A stretch of DNA of 64,000 bases from Anaerofilum sp. An201. Its GTDB lineage: Bacteria > Bacillota > Clostridia > Oscillospirales > Ruminococcaceae. Positions 1 to 8,422 of this stretch are shown here, in pieces (within the stretch, counting starts at the first letter, position 1; each line of letters begins with the position of its first letter). The notes under the pieces were generated by a model, which saw only the letters and a program-made list of their open reading frames with translations, ran no database searches and was not told the origin of the DNA. The position numbers and the translations under genes are program-made. The stretch lies in assembly GCF_002160015.1 (NCBI RefSeq), contig NZ_NFJT01000003.1, positions 107,079-171,078 on the forward strand, written 5' to 3'.

Positions 1-294
1 GATATCCTCCAGGCGGTGCTGCCCGTCGCAGTCCATCGTCAGCACGTCGGGGGTGTGCGGCAGAGAGGCCAGGTGGGAAAAAGCGGTTTTCAGCGCTGCG
101 CCCTTGCCCATATTTTCACTGTGGCGCAGAACCGTGCAGCCCAGCTGCTCTGCCTGGGCGAAGATCTCACGATATTCTGTCCCGCTGCCGTCATCCACCA
201 CCACGATGTCCACAAAACCGGCCTTGCGCAGGCGGTCTACCGTGTCCACAAAATGGGCGGGAGGCTGGTAGGCAGGGATTACGATACAGATCAC
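1..294 (-). CDS. Glycosyltransferase family 2, partial (C-terminus outside window)
   Basis: The N-terminal 98 residues of a GT-A fold family 2 glycosyltransferase are visible. The start VICIVIPAYQPP is the usual beta-1 strand, followed by VVVDDGSG for nucleotide-sugar binding, the NMGKGAALKTAF segment typical of dolichyl-phosphate-mannose or undecaprenyl-phosphate-sugar synthase-like enzymes, and MDCDGQH, the DxD-type metal site. I chose a GTG start at 294 because GAGGAG lies nine bases upstream; the upstream in-frame TTG codons sit too close to that site. The protein runs off the left edge, so the acceptor domain and any membrane segment cannot be seen. A TATAAT at 366-371 on this strand is a plausible -10. 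The acceptor specificity cannot be deduced. Confidence 0.85.
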   Translation of the reverse strand, partial: MICIVIPAYQPPAHFVDTVDRLRKAGFVDIVVVDDGSGTEYREIFAQAEQLGCTVLRHSENMGKGAALKTAFSHLASLPHTPDVLTMDCDGQHRLEDI

Positions 295-410
295 AAGCAA
301 CAACTCCTCATACACAATAGAACGCAGATCCACCCCCGCAGGTTTCAGGGGAGGGTCACTCTATGATTATACAACACTTGCGCTAAAAAAGAAACGGAAA
401 AATCCCGTCC

Positions 411-439
411 TTTTCATATCCGGCAATTTGTAGTATAAT
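411..439 (+). promoter_or_regulatory. SigA-type promoter for asnB
   Basis: TTTTCA (411-416) and a perfect TATAAT (434-439) are separated by 17 bases, about 97 bases ahead of the asnB start. The -35 matches four of six consensus bases. The divergent glycosyltransferase has its own TATAAT at 366-371 on the minus strand. Confidence 0.6.
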
Positions 440-535
440 AAAAATGTATATGCCGTGTCCGTGTGTCGGATGGCAGCATTTCAAAAAAATCAAATTCCGT
501 GCAGCGACCTGTGCGGCAATGGAGGATACAAATTT

Positions 536-2362
536 ATGTGTGGGATCACAGGATTCACCAGCGTCACCCCCCCGCAGCCCGATGTGCTGACAGCCATGAT
601 GGACGCCATCGCCCACCGCGGTCCGGACGGCAGCGGCCAGTATCTGGACGACACCGCCGCCCTGGGCCACCGCCGTCTGTCCATCATCGACCTGGAGGGC
701 GGCAAGCAGCCGATGGAAAATGAAGACGGAAGCATCGTCTGCGTTTTCAACGGCGAGATCTACAACTACCAGCATCTGCGCGAGGAACTGCTGGCAGCCG
801 GGCACACCTTCGCCACGCACTCGGACACCGAGGTCCTGGTGCACGGCTACGAGCAGTGGGGGGAGGAGATGCTGCCCCGTCTGCGCGGCATGTTCAGCTT
901 TGCCATCTGGAACAAGGCGGAGAAAAAGCTGTTCTGCGCGCGCGACTTCTTCGGCATCAAGCCCTTCTACTACTACGAAGCGGAGGGCCTGTTCCTGTTC
1001 GGCAGCGAGATCAAGAGCTTCCTGGCCCATCCCGGCTTTGAAAAGAAGCTCAACCGCAGCCAGCTGGAGCTGTATCTGACCTTCCAGTATTCGCCGGGCG
1101 AGGCCACCTTCTTCGAGGGCGTGAAAAAGCTGCTGCCGGCGCATTGCCTCACCTGGCAGGACGGCAAGACCACCATCCGCCGCTACTGGCAGCCGGAGTT
1201 CGAGCCGGACCAGGCCCCCACGCTGGAGCAGTGGGAGGAGAAGATCGAGGCCGTGATGAAGGACTCGGTGGCCGCCCACAAGATCAGCGACGTGGAGGTG
1301 GGCAGCTTCCTGTCGTCGGGCGTCGATTCCAGCTATATGGCCTGCCTTGCGCAGGTGGACAAAACCTTCACGGTGGGCTTTGCCAACAAGCAGTACGACG
1401 AGACCGAGTATGCCCGCGAGTTCAGCCGGCACATCGGCGTAAAAAACACCGCCTACCGCATCACGCCGGAGGAATATTGGGAGAACCTCCCCCGTATCCA
1501 GTATCATATGGACGAACCGCTGGCCGACGCCGCCAGTGTGGCGCTGTTCTTTGTGAACCGCGAGGCCGCCAGACAGGTGAAGGTGTGCCTGTCGGGCGAG
1601 GGCGCCGACGAGTTCTTCGGCGGCTATAACATCTATAAGGAACCCTTCACCGTCTCGTGGTACGACCATATCCCGCTCCCCATCCGCCGCGCGGTGGGCG
1701 CGGTGGCCGAGCTGCTGCCGCCGGTGCACGGCGTCAACTTCCTGGTGCGCCGCAGCCGTCCGCTGTCGCAGCGGTATATCGGCAACACCAACCTCTTCAC
1801 CGAGCGCCAGAAAAAGCGCCTGCTGCGCGAGTATACCGGCCGCATCAAGCCCACCGACCTCTCCCGCCCCTACTTCGAGCATCCCAGGAATGCCGACGCC
1901 GTCACCCGGATGCAGTTCACCGACCTGCACCTGTGGATGGTGGGCGACATCCTGCTGAAGGCCGACAAGATGAGCATGGCCAACAGCCTGGAACTGCGCG
2001 TTCCCTTCCTGGACAAAGAGGTGTTCGAGGTGGCGCGCCGCATCCCCACCCGCTACCGTGCCAACGCCAATGCCACCAAGATCGCGATGCGCGGCGCGGC
2101 TCTGCGCAGCATCCCTCAAAAGACGGCCGACAAGAAGAAGCTGGGCTTCCCGGTGCCGGTGCGCGCCTGGCTGCGGGAGGAGAAATACGCCGCCACCGTG
2201 CGCGAGGCCTTCCACGCGCCGTATGCCGCCGAGTTTTTCAACGTGCCGGTGCTGGACCGCCTGCTGGACGACCACATGGCGGGCAAGCGGGACAACTGGC
2301 GCCAGATCTGGTGTGTGTTCATGTTCCTTGTGTGGTACAACGAATATTTTGTAAAGCGATAA
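536..2362 (+). CDS. asnB: Asparagine synthase (glutamine-hydrolysing)
   Basis: A 608-residue class B asparagine synthetase, which transfers the amide nitrogen of glutamine to aspartate using ATP. Cys2 (MCGITGF) is the N-terminal nucleophile of the glutaminase domain, so the start must be the ATG at 536, behind GGAGG at 521-525. The frame remains open further upstream, but a longer protein would bury the nucleophile. The glutaminase domain (about 1-190) carries HRGPDG, FNGEIYNY and GSEIK. The synthetase domain carries the pyrophosphate loop SSGVDSS at 260-266 and SGEGADE(FF)GGY. Sixteen bases separate it from murE, so the two are probably co-transcribed. Amidation of a cell-wall precursor cannot be excluded, because related AsnB-like proteins do this. 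Confidence 0.95.
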   Translation: MCGITGFTSVTPPQPDVLTAMMDAIAHRGPDGSGQYLDDTAALGHRRLSIIDLEGGKQPMENEDGSIVCVFNGEIYNYQHLREELLAAGHTFATHSDTEVLVHGYEQWGEEMLPRLRGMFSFAIWNKAEKKLFCARDFFGIKPFYYYEAEGLFLFGSEIKSFLAHPGFEKKLNRSQLELYLTFQYSPGEATFFEGVKKLLPAHCLTWQDGKTTIRRYWQPEFEPDQAPTLEQWEEKIEAVMKDSVAAHKISDVEVGSFLSSGVDSSYMACLAQVDKTFTVGFANKQYDETEYAREFSRHIGVKNTAYRITPEEYWENLPRIQYHMDEPLADAASVALFFVNREAARQVKVCLSGEGADEFFGGYNIYKEPFTVSWYDHIPLPIRRAVGAVAELLPPVHGVNFLVRRSRPLSQRYIGNTNLFTERQKKRLLREYTGRIKPTDLSRPYFEHPRNADAVTRMQFTDLHLWMVGDILLKADKMSMANSLELRVPFLDKEVFEVARRIPTRYRANANATKIAMRGAALRSIPQKTADKKKLGFPVPVRAWLREEKYAATVREAFHAPYAAEFFNVPVLDRLLDDHMAGKRDNWRQIWCVFMFLVWYNEYFVKR

Positions 2363-2378
2363 AAGGGAGGAAACCTTC

Positions 2379-3851
2379 ATGCAGCTTGCACAGCTCTTGC
2401 AGGGCCTGGACTACACGATGGTACAGGGCAGCGACACCTGCGAAGTCAACGACATCATCTACGACACCCGGCGCATCCGTCCCGGCTGCGTGTTCGTCTG
2501 CATCGTGGGCACCCAGCGCGACAGCCACGACCTGGCCGCCCAGGCGGTGGAGCAGGGTGCGGCCGCGCTGGTGATCGACCACGATATCCCGCTGCCCCCC
2601 GGCGCGGCGGTGGTGCGGGTGCCCTTCACCCGCCTGGCGATGGCCTGCATGTCGGCGGCCTACTTCCACCATCCCGCCAAAAAGATGACGCTGGTGGGCG
2701 TCACCGGCACCAAGGGAAAGACCACCACCACCCATATGATCAAGGCGGTGCTGGAGAAAGCGGGCCGCAGGGTGGGCCTTGTGGGCACCAACGGCATCAC
2801 CATCGGCGAGCGGCACATCGAGACCGCCAACACCACCCCCGAGAGCTACGAGCTGCAAAAGGCCTTTGCCGAGATGGTGGAGGCGGGCTGCGACACGGCG
2901 CTGATGGAGGTGTCCAGCCAGGGGCTGAAGATGGAGCGCGTGGGCGGTCTGCACTTTGACGTGGGCGTGTTCACCAATATCAGCCCGGACCACATCGGCC
3001 CCGGCGAGCACGCCGATTTCAACGAATACCTGCACTACAAAGGCCAGCTGTTCCAGCGCTGCACCCACGGCGTGGTCAACGCCGACGACGAGCACCTGCC
3101 CGCCCTGCTGGAAGGCCACACCTGCGACCTCACCACCTTCGGCTTTGCCGATACCGCCGACTACCATACCTCCGGCTACGAGCTGCTGCGCACCCGGGAT
3201 TTTCTGGGCGCGTCCTTCCATGTGTCGGGCGCGGAGGAGCTGGACGTGCGGGTGAACATGCCGGGCAAATTCAGCGTGTCCAACGCGCTGTGCGCCGTGG
3301 CGGTGGCCCGTGTGCTGGGCGTGGAGCACAGCGCCATCCAGGGCGCGCTGGAAACGGTGACGGTCAAGGGCCGCGCCGAGATGGTGCCGGTAAGCAGCGA
3401 GTTCACCATCCTCATCGACTACGCCCACAACGAGCTGTCGATGGAGAGCCTGCTGGAAACACTGCGCGCCTATAACCCGAAGCGGCTGGTCTGTATCTTC
3501 GGATGCGGCGGCAACCGCAGCAAGCTGCGCCGCTATGCGATGGGCGAGTGCTCCGCCCGCATGGCCGACTTCACCATCCTCACCGAGGACAACAACCGCT
3601 TCGAGAAGGTGGAGGACATCATCGCCGACATCAAGCAGGGCATGCGGAAGGGAAATCCCAACGCGCCGTTTGTCGAGATCCCGGACCGTCTGGACGCCAT
3701 CCACTACGCCATCGACCACGCCCAGCCGGGCGATCTGATCGCGCTGATCGGCAAGGGCCACGAGACCTACCGCGACCGGATGGGGGAAAAGACCCCCTTC
3801 CTGGAGCGCGAGCTGATCGAGGAATACGCCCGCGAAAAGAACCTGCACTAA
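2379..3851 (+). CDS. murE: UDP-N-acetylmuramoyl-tripeptide synthetase (MurE)
   Basis: A 490-residue Mur ligase that adds the third amino acid to UDP-MurNAc-L-Ala-D-Glu in the cytoplasm. The N-terminal uridine-binding domain contains DTRRIRPGCVFVC; the central ATPase P-loop is VTGTKGKTTT (residues 108-117); the family blocks NTTPES and MEVSSQGL follow; the C-terminal domain carries IDYAHN and IGKGHE. The site that reads the third amino acid (DNPR in meso-diaminopimelate enzymes, DNPA in Lys enzymes) is here D404-N-N-R407, so the substrate call is uncertain, although the final Arg favours diaminopimelate. GGGAGG precedes the ATG. It lies after asnB and far from the rest of the mur genes at 25-34 kb. 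Confidence 0.93.
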   Translation: MQLAQLLQGLDYTMVQGSDTCEVNDIIYDTRRIRPGCVFVCIVGTQRDSHDLAAQAVEQGAAALVIDHDIPLPPGAAVVRVPFTRLAMACMSAAYFHHPAKKMTLVGVTGTKGKTTTTHMIKAVLEKAGRRVGLVGTNGITIGERHIETANTTPESYELQKAFAEMVEAGCDTALMEVSSQGLKMERVGGLHFDVGVFTNISPDHIGPGEHADFNEYLHYKGQLFQRCTHGVVNADDEHLPALLEGHTCDLTTFGFADTADYHTSGYELLRTRDFLGASFHVSGAEELDVRVNMPGKFSVSNALCAVAVARVLGVEHSAIQGALETVTVKGRAEMVPVSSEFTILIDYAHNELSMESLLETLRAYNPKRLVCIFGCGGNRSKLRRYAMGECSARMADFTILTEDNNRFEKVEDIIADIKQGMRKGNPNAPFVEIPDRLDAIHYAIDHAQPGDLIALIGKGHETYRDRMGEKTPFLERELIEEYAREKNLH

Positions 3852-3900
3852 AGAAAAGATACAAGCGCCCCGCACGGAACACTTTCCATGCGGGGCGCTT
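3852..3900 (-). terminator. Rho-independent terminator after glmS
   Basis: A 16-base stem (3863-3878 with 3885-3900, one mismatch) and a six-base loop. On the minus strand it is followed by the T-rich tract TGTATCTTTTCTTT, so it mainly ends glmS. It may also slow plus-strand transcription leaving murE, although no T-run follows on that side. Confidence 0.8.
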
Positions 3901-3922
3901 GGCTGTATCCGCGCAAAGCGAA

Positions 3923-5743
3923 TTATTCCACCGTCACGCTTTTGGCGAGGTTGCGGGGTTTATCCACATCGCAGCCGCGCAGCACGCTCATATAGTAGGC
4001 GAACAGCTGCAGGGGCAAAATGGCCAGCAGAGGCATCAGGAGATCATCGCATTCAGGCAGCCGCAGCACATCGTCCGCCACCTCGGCGGGGACCTCGGCG
4101 CTCTCCTTGCAGACAAACAGCACCCGTGCGCCGCGGGTACGCGCTTCCTTCACATTGCTCAGCGTCTTTTCGTAGATGTGCCGCTGGGTGGCGATGGCGA
4201 CCACCGGCGTGCCCTGCTCGATCAGCGAGATGGTGCCGTGCTTCAGCTCCCCGGCAGCGTAGGCTTCGCTGTGGATGTAGCTGATCTCTTTCAGTTTCAG
4301 GCTTCCTTCCAGCGCCAGTGCATAGTCCATCTGCCGTCCCATAAAGAACAGGCTGCTGCTGTTCATATACCGGCTGGCCAGGTATTTCACCCGGCTGCAT
4401 TCCTCCAGTATCGGCCGCTGCAGAGCGGGAATACCGCGCAGCGCCTCCGTCAGACCGCGCACCGCTTCCTCGCTCTGTGCTCTGCGCACCAGTGCCAGCC
4501 GCAGTGCCACCAGGTACAGAGCAGCCAGCTGCACACTGTACGCCTTGGTGCTGGCCACCGCAATTTCCGGTCCGGCATGGGTGTACAGAACGGCATCGGC
4601 TGCCCGCGCAATGGAGGAACCCACCACATTCACCACCGCCAGCGTGAAGGCTCCCTTTTCCCGTGCCAGTTTGAGCGCCGCAAGTGTGTCCAGTGTTTCG
4701 CCGCTCTGGCTGACGATCACCACCAGATCGTCCGGCCCCACCAGCGGGTCACGGTAGCGGAACTCGCTGGCGATGTCGGTGTGAGCCGGGATGCGTGCCA
4801 GACTCTCGATGGCCTGCCGCCCCACCATACCCGCGTGCATCGCGGTGCCGCAGCCCACCAGCACCACCTGCCGTGTTCTGCGCAGCAGCTCGTCGGAGAT
4901 GCCATCCTCGTCCAGAAAGGGAAGTCCGCCCCGCACACGCGGTTCCACCGTGGCGCGCAGCGCGTCGGCCTGTTCGTGGATTTCCTTGAGCATAAAGTGG
5001 GGATAGCCGCCCTTTTCCGCTGCCTCCATGTCCCATTCGGCGGTCAGCCGCTGCTTTTCCACCGGCTGCCCAAACGCATTAAACACCTGCACACGCCTGT
5101 TTTCCAGCACGGCCATCTCGCCCTCATCCAACACGGAATAGCTCCGGGTGTATTTCAGCAGGGCGGGGATATCGCTGGCTACAAACTGCTCCCCCTCGCC
5201 GTATCCCACAATCAGCGGGCTTTCCCGGCGTGCAGCGAAGATTTTGCCCGGCTGGTCTTCGAACAGAATTGCCAGCGCATAGCTCCCGCGAACTTCAGCC
5301 AGCGTGCAGCGGATGGCTTCCAGCGGATCGCCGTGGTAGTGATGGTCCAGCAGCTGGGCCAGTACTTCGCTGTCGGTCTCGCTGGAAAAACTGCGCCCCG
5401 CCTTTTCCAAAAACAGCTTCAGCTGGGCGTAGTTCTCGATGATGCCGTTGTGCACCAGCGTCACCCGTCGTCCGGAATGCGGATGGCTGTTCTGGTCGCT
5501 GGGAGCACCGTGGGTGGCCCAGCGGGTGTGTCCGATGCCGCAGCCGCACACCGGCGGCGGATTCTGTTTCAGCAGCGCATCCAGCGCCGACAGCTTTCCC
5601 TGTGTTTTTGCTACATAAAGCGGACCTTCTCCCGCCAGCGCGATACCGGCTGAATCATATCCCCGATATTCCAGGTGACGCAAACCGTCCAGCAGTACCT
5701 CTGCTGCGTTTCGAAATCCCGTATACCCTACGATGCCGCACAT
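3923..5743 (-). CDS. glmS: Glutamine--fructose-6-phosphate aminotransferase (isomerizing)
   Basis: A 606-residue GlmS, which makes glucosamine-6-phosphate for peptidoglycan from fructose-6-phosphate and glutamine. Cys2 (MCGIVGYTG) is the N-terminal nucleophile, fixing the ATG at 5743 behind AGAGGGGGA. The glutaminase domain shows the expected HTRWATHG and HNGIIENY blocks. Two SIS sugar-isomerase domains follow (about 280-600), with SQSGET, SGPE-type loops and the canonical C-terminal LAKSVTVE. The length is standard. The gene is monocistronic, with its own promoter and terminator. The 69 bases between the -10 and the ATG are too short for a glmS ribozyme, so regulation is probably protein- or promoter-based. 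Confidence 0.97.
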   Translation of the reverse strand: MCGIVGYTGFRNAAEVLLDGLRHLEYRGYDSAGIALAGEGPLYVAKTQGKLSALDALLKQNPPPVCGCGIGHTRWATHGAPSDQNSHPHSGRRVTLVHNGIIENYAQLKLFLEKAGRSFSSETDSEVLAQLLDHHYHGDPLEAIRCTLAEVRGSYALAILFEDQPGKIFAARRESPLIVGYGEGEQFVASDIPALLKYTRSYSVLDEGEMAVLENRRVQVFNAFGQPVEKQRLTAEWDMEAAEKGGYPHFMLKEIHEQADALRATVEPRVRGGLPFLDEDGISDELLRRTRQVVLVGCGTAMHAGMVGRQAIESLARIPAHTDIASEFRYRDPLVGPDDLVVIVSQSGETLDTLAALKLAREKGAFTLAVVNVVGSSIARAADAVLYTHAGPEIAVASTKAYSVQLAALYLVALRLALVRRAQSEEAVRGLTEALRGIPALQRPILEECSRVKYLASRYMNSSSLFFMGRQMDYALALEGSLKLKEISYIHSEAYAAGELKHGTISLIEQGTPVVAIATQRHIYEKTLSNVKEARTRGARVLFVCKESAEVPAEVADDVLRLPECDDLLMPLLAILPLQLFAYYMSVLRGCDVDKPRNLAKSVTVE

Positions 5744-5812
5744 TTGGCATCCCCCTCTTTCTGCCTGAGTATTGAAAGCAGAAGCGCACTGCGCTCTTCC
5801 GCCACGAACGAA

Positions 5813-5841
5813 AGCATACCACAATGCTTTTGAATTTGCAA
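5813..5841 (-). promoter_or_regulatory. SigA-type promoter for glmS
   Basis: On the minus strand, TTGCAA (5836-5841), a 17-base spacer and TATGCT (5813-5818) lie about 70 bases ahead of the glmS ATG. Confidence 0.6.
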
Positions 5842-5889
5842 TATCGCGTATAAAATTTGCACTTTATGCACAACGCGCTGCCCAAAAGA

Positions 5890-5930
5890 GCGAAAAACAA
5901 GTTGCGCCCTGCCAAAAACAGGCAGGGCGC
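5890..5930 (-). terminator. Terminator of the serine hydrolase gene
   Basis: A ten-base perfect stem (GCGCCCTGCC at 5904-5913, GGCAGGGCGC at 5921-5930) with a seven-base loop. On the minus strand it is followed by AACTTGTTTTTC, 18 bases downstream of the stop at 5949. Confidence 0.75.
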
Positions 5931-5948
5931 AAACTGGCATATTTGATT

Positions 5949-7745
5949 TTATGAAGGGGAGCTCTCCTGCAATTCCAGCCGCGGGCAGCAGAACTGCAGC
6001 ACCTGATGCCGGGCAAACGAGATGTCCTTGAAAACCTGCAGGAACATCTCGGCCTGAGGATTGCCCTCCATCTGTCGCAGGGCGCCCAGCATCGAGGGAG
6101 ATTCGTCGAACTGAAGCTGCACGCCTTCGGGCAGCAGGAAAAACTTCAAAATGCGGGTGCTGGAGTGTTCGGGCAAACACACCAGCAGTTTCAGCACAGG
6201 GTGGTCGTCCTCGTCGTGGGTCATGCGGCAGACGGCGGCGGCCCTCCATTCCTCGCCGCCGATCTCCAGCACACAGGGACAGGGATGGTCGAAGCAGAGC
6301 GGCAGGGCATAGACCTGGTTGTTCTCCTGCCAGCGCATCGTCAGCGTGTCGGCCTCCATCACAAAGGAAACGGCCTGCAAACCGGGGGTGTGGTTGCCCT
6401 GCATGCACTGCACGATCAGCGGCAGCAGCCCCGCCCGGTTGTCGCGGGCGGTAAAACTGCGTCCGGCCAGCAGGCGCGCCGCCGTCTCGGCCTCGGTGGG
6501 GGCGGCGGGCGGCGGGGGCGGCAGCAGCTTCTGCGCCAGGCGCTGGTACCACCGCAGCGGGGCGGCAGCGGGGAGGTCGCCGGGAGCAGTGCGCCCGAAC
6601 ACCAGCCGGTTGGAACACCGCGCCAGGCGTTGGGCCGCAGGCGGATCGTCGGGCAGAGCGGTTTCGGAAAAAGACGCAGGATCACGGAAAATCTTTTTCA
6701 GCAAAGTGAAGGCGGGGCTGTCGGTGAAGAGGTTCGCGCTGCCGGAATTGAGCACCACCACCGTGTCGGTCTGGGGGAAGGCGGCGGCGTATTGGCCAAA
6801 CATGCCGTTGAGGGTGAAGGCTCCGCCCTCCAGCGGCCACATCTGGTATCCGTAGGCGCCCTGCTCTCCGCGGATGCGGGCGGTGGTGGCCTGTCTGACC
6901 CAGCTCTCGCTCAAAATGCGCCGGCTGGTGCCGTCCGGGCTGTGCCACACGCCGCCGTTCAGATACAGCAGCGCCAGCTTGCCCATATCCTCCGGCATCA
7001 TATACATGCCCCAGCCGCCCTTTTCGGTGCCCAGCGGGCAGGTCTCCCAGGCCACCGGCCCAAATCCCAGCGGGTCGAACAGGCGGGGCGTGAGGTATTC
7101 CAGTACGCTCTGCCCGGTGCGGCGGCGCACAATGGCGGCCAGCAGGTAGCTGTTCATGCTGTTGTAGTCGAAGCGGGTGCCCGGCTCAAACTGCACCTCG
7201 GCCTCAAAAAAGGACCGCACCCAGTCCTTTTCCAGCACCGCCCCGGCCTCCCGGAAGTTCACGCCGCTGCACATCGCCAGCAGGTTGCGCACCGTCAGCA
7301 TCCGGGTGCGGCGCGAGGTGAACATGTTGATGTGTTCGGGAAACAAAGCGCTCAGCGGTTCGTCCAGTTTCAGGTTCCCTTCGTCCCACAAAAGGCCGAT
7401 GGCGGTTCCCGTCACCGACTTGCAAAGGCTGTGCGTCACATGCCACAGATCGGGCGAATAGGGAGCGAACCCCGCCGAAAAGATCCGCCGTCCGTGCCGG
7501 ATGACGATCAGGTTGTGCACTGCGGCGCCGGGGATCTCCGCCAGCTGCCGCACCAGCTGTTCCAGCTGCGCGCTGGAAACGCCCTGCTGTTCGGGCGTGC
7601 TGCGGGGCAGGGGGACCGCGCGGCGGTTCTGCTGTGAAAAGGCGGGCTTTTGCGGCTCCTCCTGCCAGGGCAGCATCCGGTCGGTGTCGCCGGTCAGCAG
7701 CCGCTTGGTATAGTTCAGGGCTTTCATCTGGGATTTCAGCTCCAT
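5949..7745 (-). CDS. Beta-lactamase-fold serine hydrolase (class C type)
   Basis: A 598-residue protein. Residues about 50-370 form a class C beta-lactamase/esterase/D-peptidase fold: HGRRIFSAGFAPY, the S106-L-C-K109 nucleophile motif (HSLCKSVTG), a YNS triad equivalent of the YxN motif, and WGMYMMPEDMGKLALLYLNGG. The third box, normally HxG or KTG, is weak (MFGQYA). There is no signal peptide, so it is probably cytoplasmic and more likely an esterase or peptidase than a resistance enzyme. The last 200 residues, after a PPPPP linker, are a separate region I cannot assign. I chose the ATG at 7745, with GGTGGAG just upstream. It is a single gene with its own terminator; the natural substrate is unknown. 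Confidence 0.85.
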   Translation of the reverse strand: MELKSQMKALNYTKRLLTGDTDRMLPWQEEPQKPAFSQQNRRAVPLPRSTPEQQGVSSAQLEQLVRQLAEIPGAAVHNLIVIRHGRRIFSAGFAPYSPDLWHVTHSLCKSVTGTAIGLLWDEGNLKLDEPLSALFPEHINMFTSRRTRMLTVRNLLAMCSGVNFREAGAVLEKDWVRSFFEAEVQFEPGTRFDYNSMNSYLLAAIVRRRTGQSVLEYLTPRLFDPLGFGPVAWETCPLGTEKGGWGMYMMPEDMGKLALLYLNGGVWHSPDGTSRRILSESWVRQATTARIRGEQGAYGYQMWPLEGGAFTLNGMFGQYAAAFPQTDTVVVLNSGSANLFTDSPAFTLLKKIFRDPASFSETALPDDPPAAQRLARCSNRLVFGRTAPGDLPAAAPLRWYQRLAQKLLPPPPPAAPTEAETAARLLAGRSFTARDNRAGLLPLIVQCMQGNHTPGLQAVSFVMEADTLTMRWQENNQVYALPLCFDHPCPCVLEIGGEEWRAAAVCRMTHDEDDHPVLKLLVCLPEHSSTRILKFFLLPEGVQLQFDESPSMLGALRQMEGNPQAEMFLQVFKDISFARHQVLQFCCPRLELQESSPS

Positions 7746-7797
7746 CGTTCTCCACCATCTTTCTTTCTCTGCCCAAAAGGATGGGCCATATACCTGT

Positions 7798-7803
7798 ATT
7801 ATA
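7798..7803 (-). promoter_or_regulatory. -10 element for the serine hydrolase gene
   Basis: A perfect TATAAT on the minus strand, 53 bases ahead of the ATG. No convincing -35 is seen at 16-18 bases. Confidence 0.4.
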
Positions 7804-7828
7804 ACAGCCGATTGTGAACAAAGCATAA

Positions 7829-7864
7829 CAAAAAACGGCTGGCGCTCAAAGGAAGCGACAGCCG
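7829..7864 (-). terminator. Terminator of the DUF5685/J-like/membrane-protein operon
   Basis: Stem CGGCTGTCGCT...AGCGCCAGCCG (7836-7864, one mismatch) followed on the minus strand by TTTTTTG, directly after the stop of the membrane-protein gene at 7874. Confidence 0.85.
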
Positions 7865-7873
7865 GGATCGGAT

Positions 7874-8419
7874 TCAGTTTTTTTTGTGGAGAATGCGCGG
7901 CCGTATCCGGCAGAGATACAGCCGGAACACGTTGCACAGCGCCGCATCGTAGATGAAAAAGGTCACGTTCCCCATCACCAGCAGCGTGACCAGCATCGGC
8001 AGGGCGATGCCGGCAGTGTCCGCCTGGAGCGCGGGCACAGGCAGCACCACCAGCAGAAGGGTATACATCGCCGCAATGGCACAGTTGAACAGCGCCAGCT
8101 TGGCGGCCATCCGCAGCGGTCTGCGGCGGATGCGGTCCAGCCGGACCTTTAAAAGAGGATAGTATCCCAGCAGGAAGATGTAGATGCACACCGCCTCCAC
8201 ATCCGGGCAGAACAGCCCCGCCAGTGCACTCACCACCACATACACAAGAATCCCCGATTTCAAACCAAATTCCACCGCCACCGGCACCACACACAGCCCG
8301 GCCAGCGCCGGAGCCAGAAAGGTGGCGAGCGGAAGGATGCCCCCCATCAGCATCAAAACCACGGCCAGCGCGCCAAAAACTCCGCACAGCGCGGTGCGCC
8401 GGGTATGTTTGCGGGGCAT
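7874..8419 (-). CDS. Predicted membrane protein, ECF S-component-like
   Basis: A 181-residue integral membrane protein with about five hydrophobic segments (roughly 13-35, 38-54, 56-80, 108-130, 142-165). Its N-terminal TALCGVFGALAVVLMLMGG pattern and size resemble substrate-binding S components of energy-coupling-factor vitamin transporters, but I see no ECF ATPase or T component nearby, so this is only a resemblance. It starts three bases after the stop of the J-like gene and ends at a terminator, making it the last gene of a three-gene operon. Its positively charged C-terminus (RIRPRILHKKN) should lie inside the cell. The function is unknown. Confidence 0.75.
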   Translation of the reverse strand: MPRKHTRRTALCGVFGALAVVLMLMGGILPLATFLAPALAGLCVVPVAVEFGLKSGILVYVVVSALAGLFCPDVEAVCIYIFLLGYYPLLKVRLDRIRRRPLRMAAKLALFNCAIAAMYTLLLVVLPVPALQADTAGIALPMLVTLLVMGNVTFFIYDAALCNVFRLYLCRIRPRILHKKN

Positions 8420-8422
8420 CGG

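Noticed and set aside
455..535. 27-residue N-terminal extension of asparagine synthase
   Set aside because: Cys2 must be exposed at the mature N-terminus, and GGAGG precedes the ATG at 536.
3503..5653. Long plus-strand frame (716 residues) spanning the murE end and glmS
   Set aside because: It runs through the murE-glmS terminator and opposes the conserved GlmS frame.
5744..5842. glmS ribozyme or riboswitch
   Set aside because: The leader is only about 65-70 bases and shows no ribozyme core or double pseudoknot elements.
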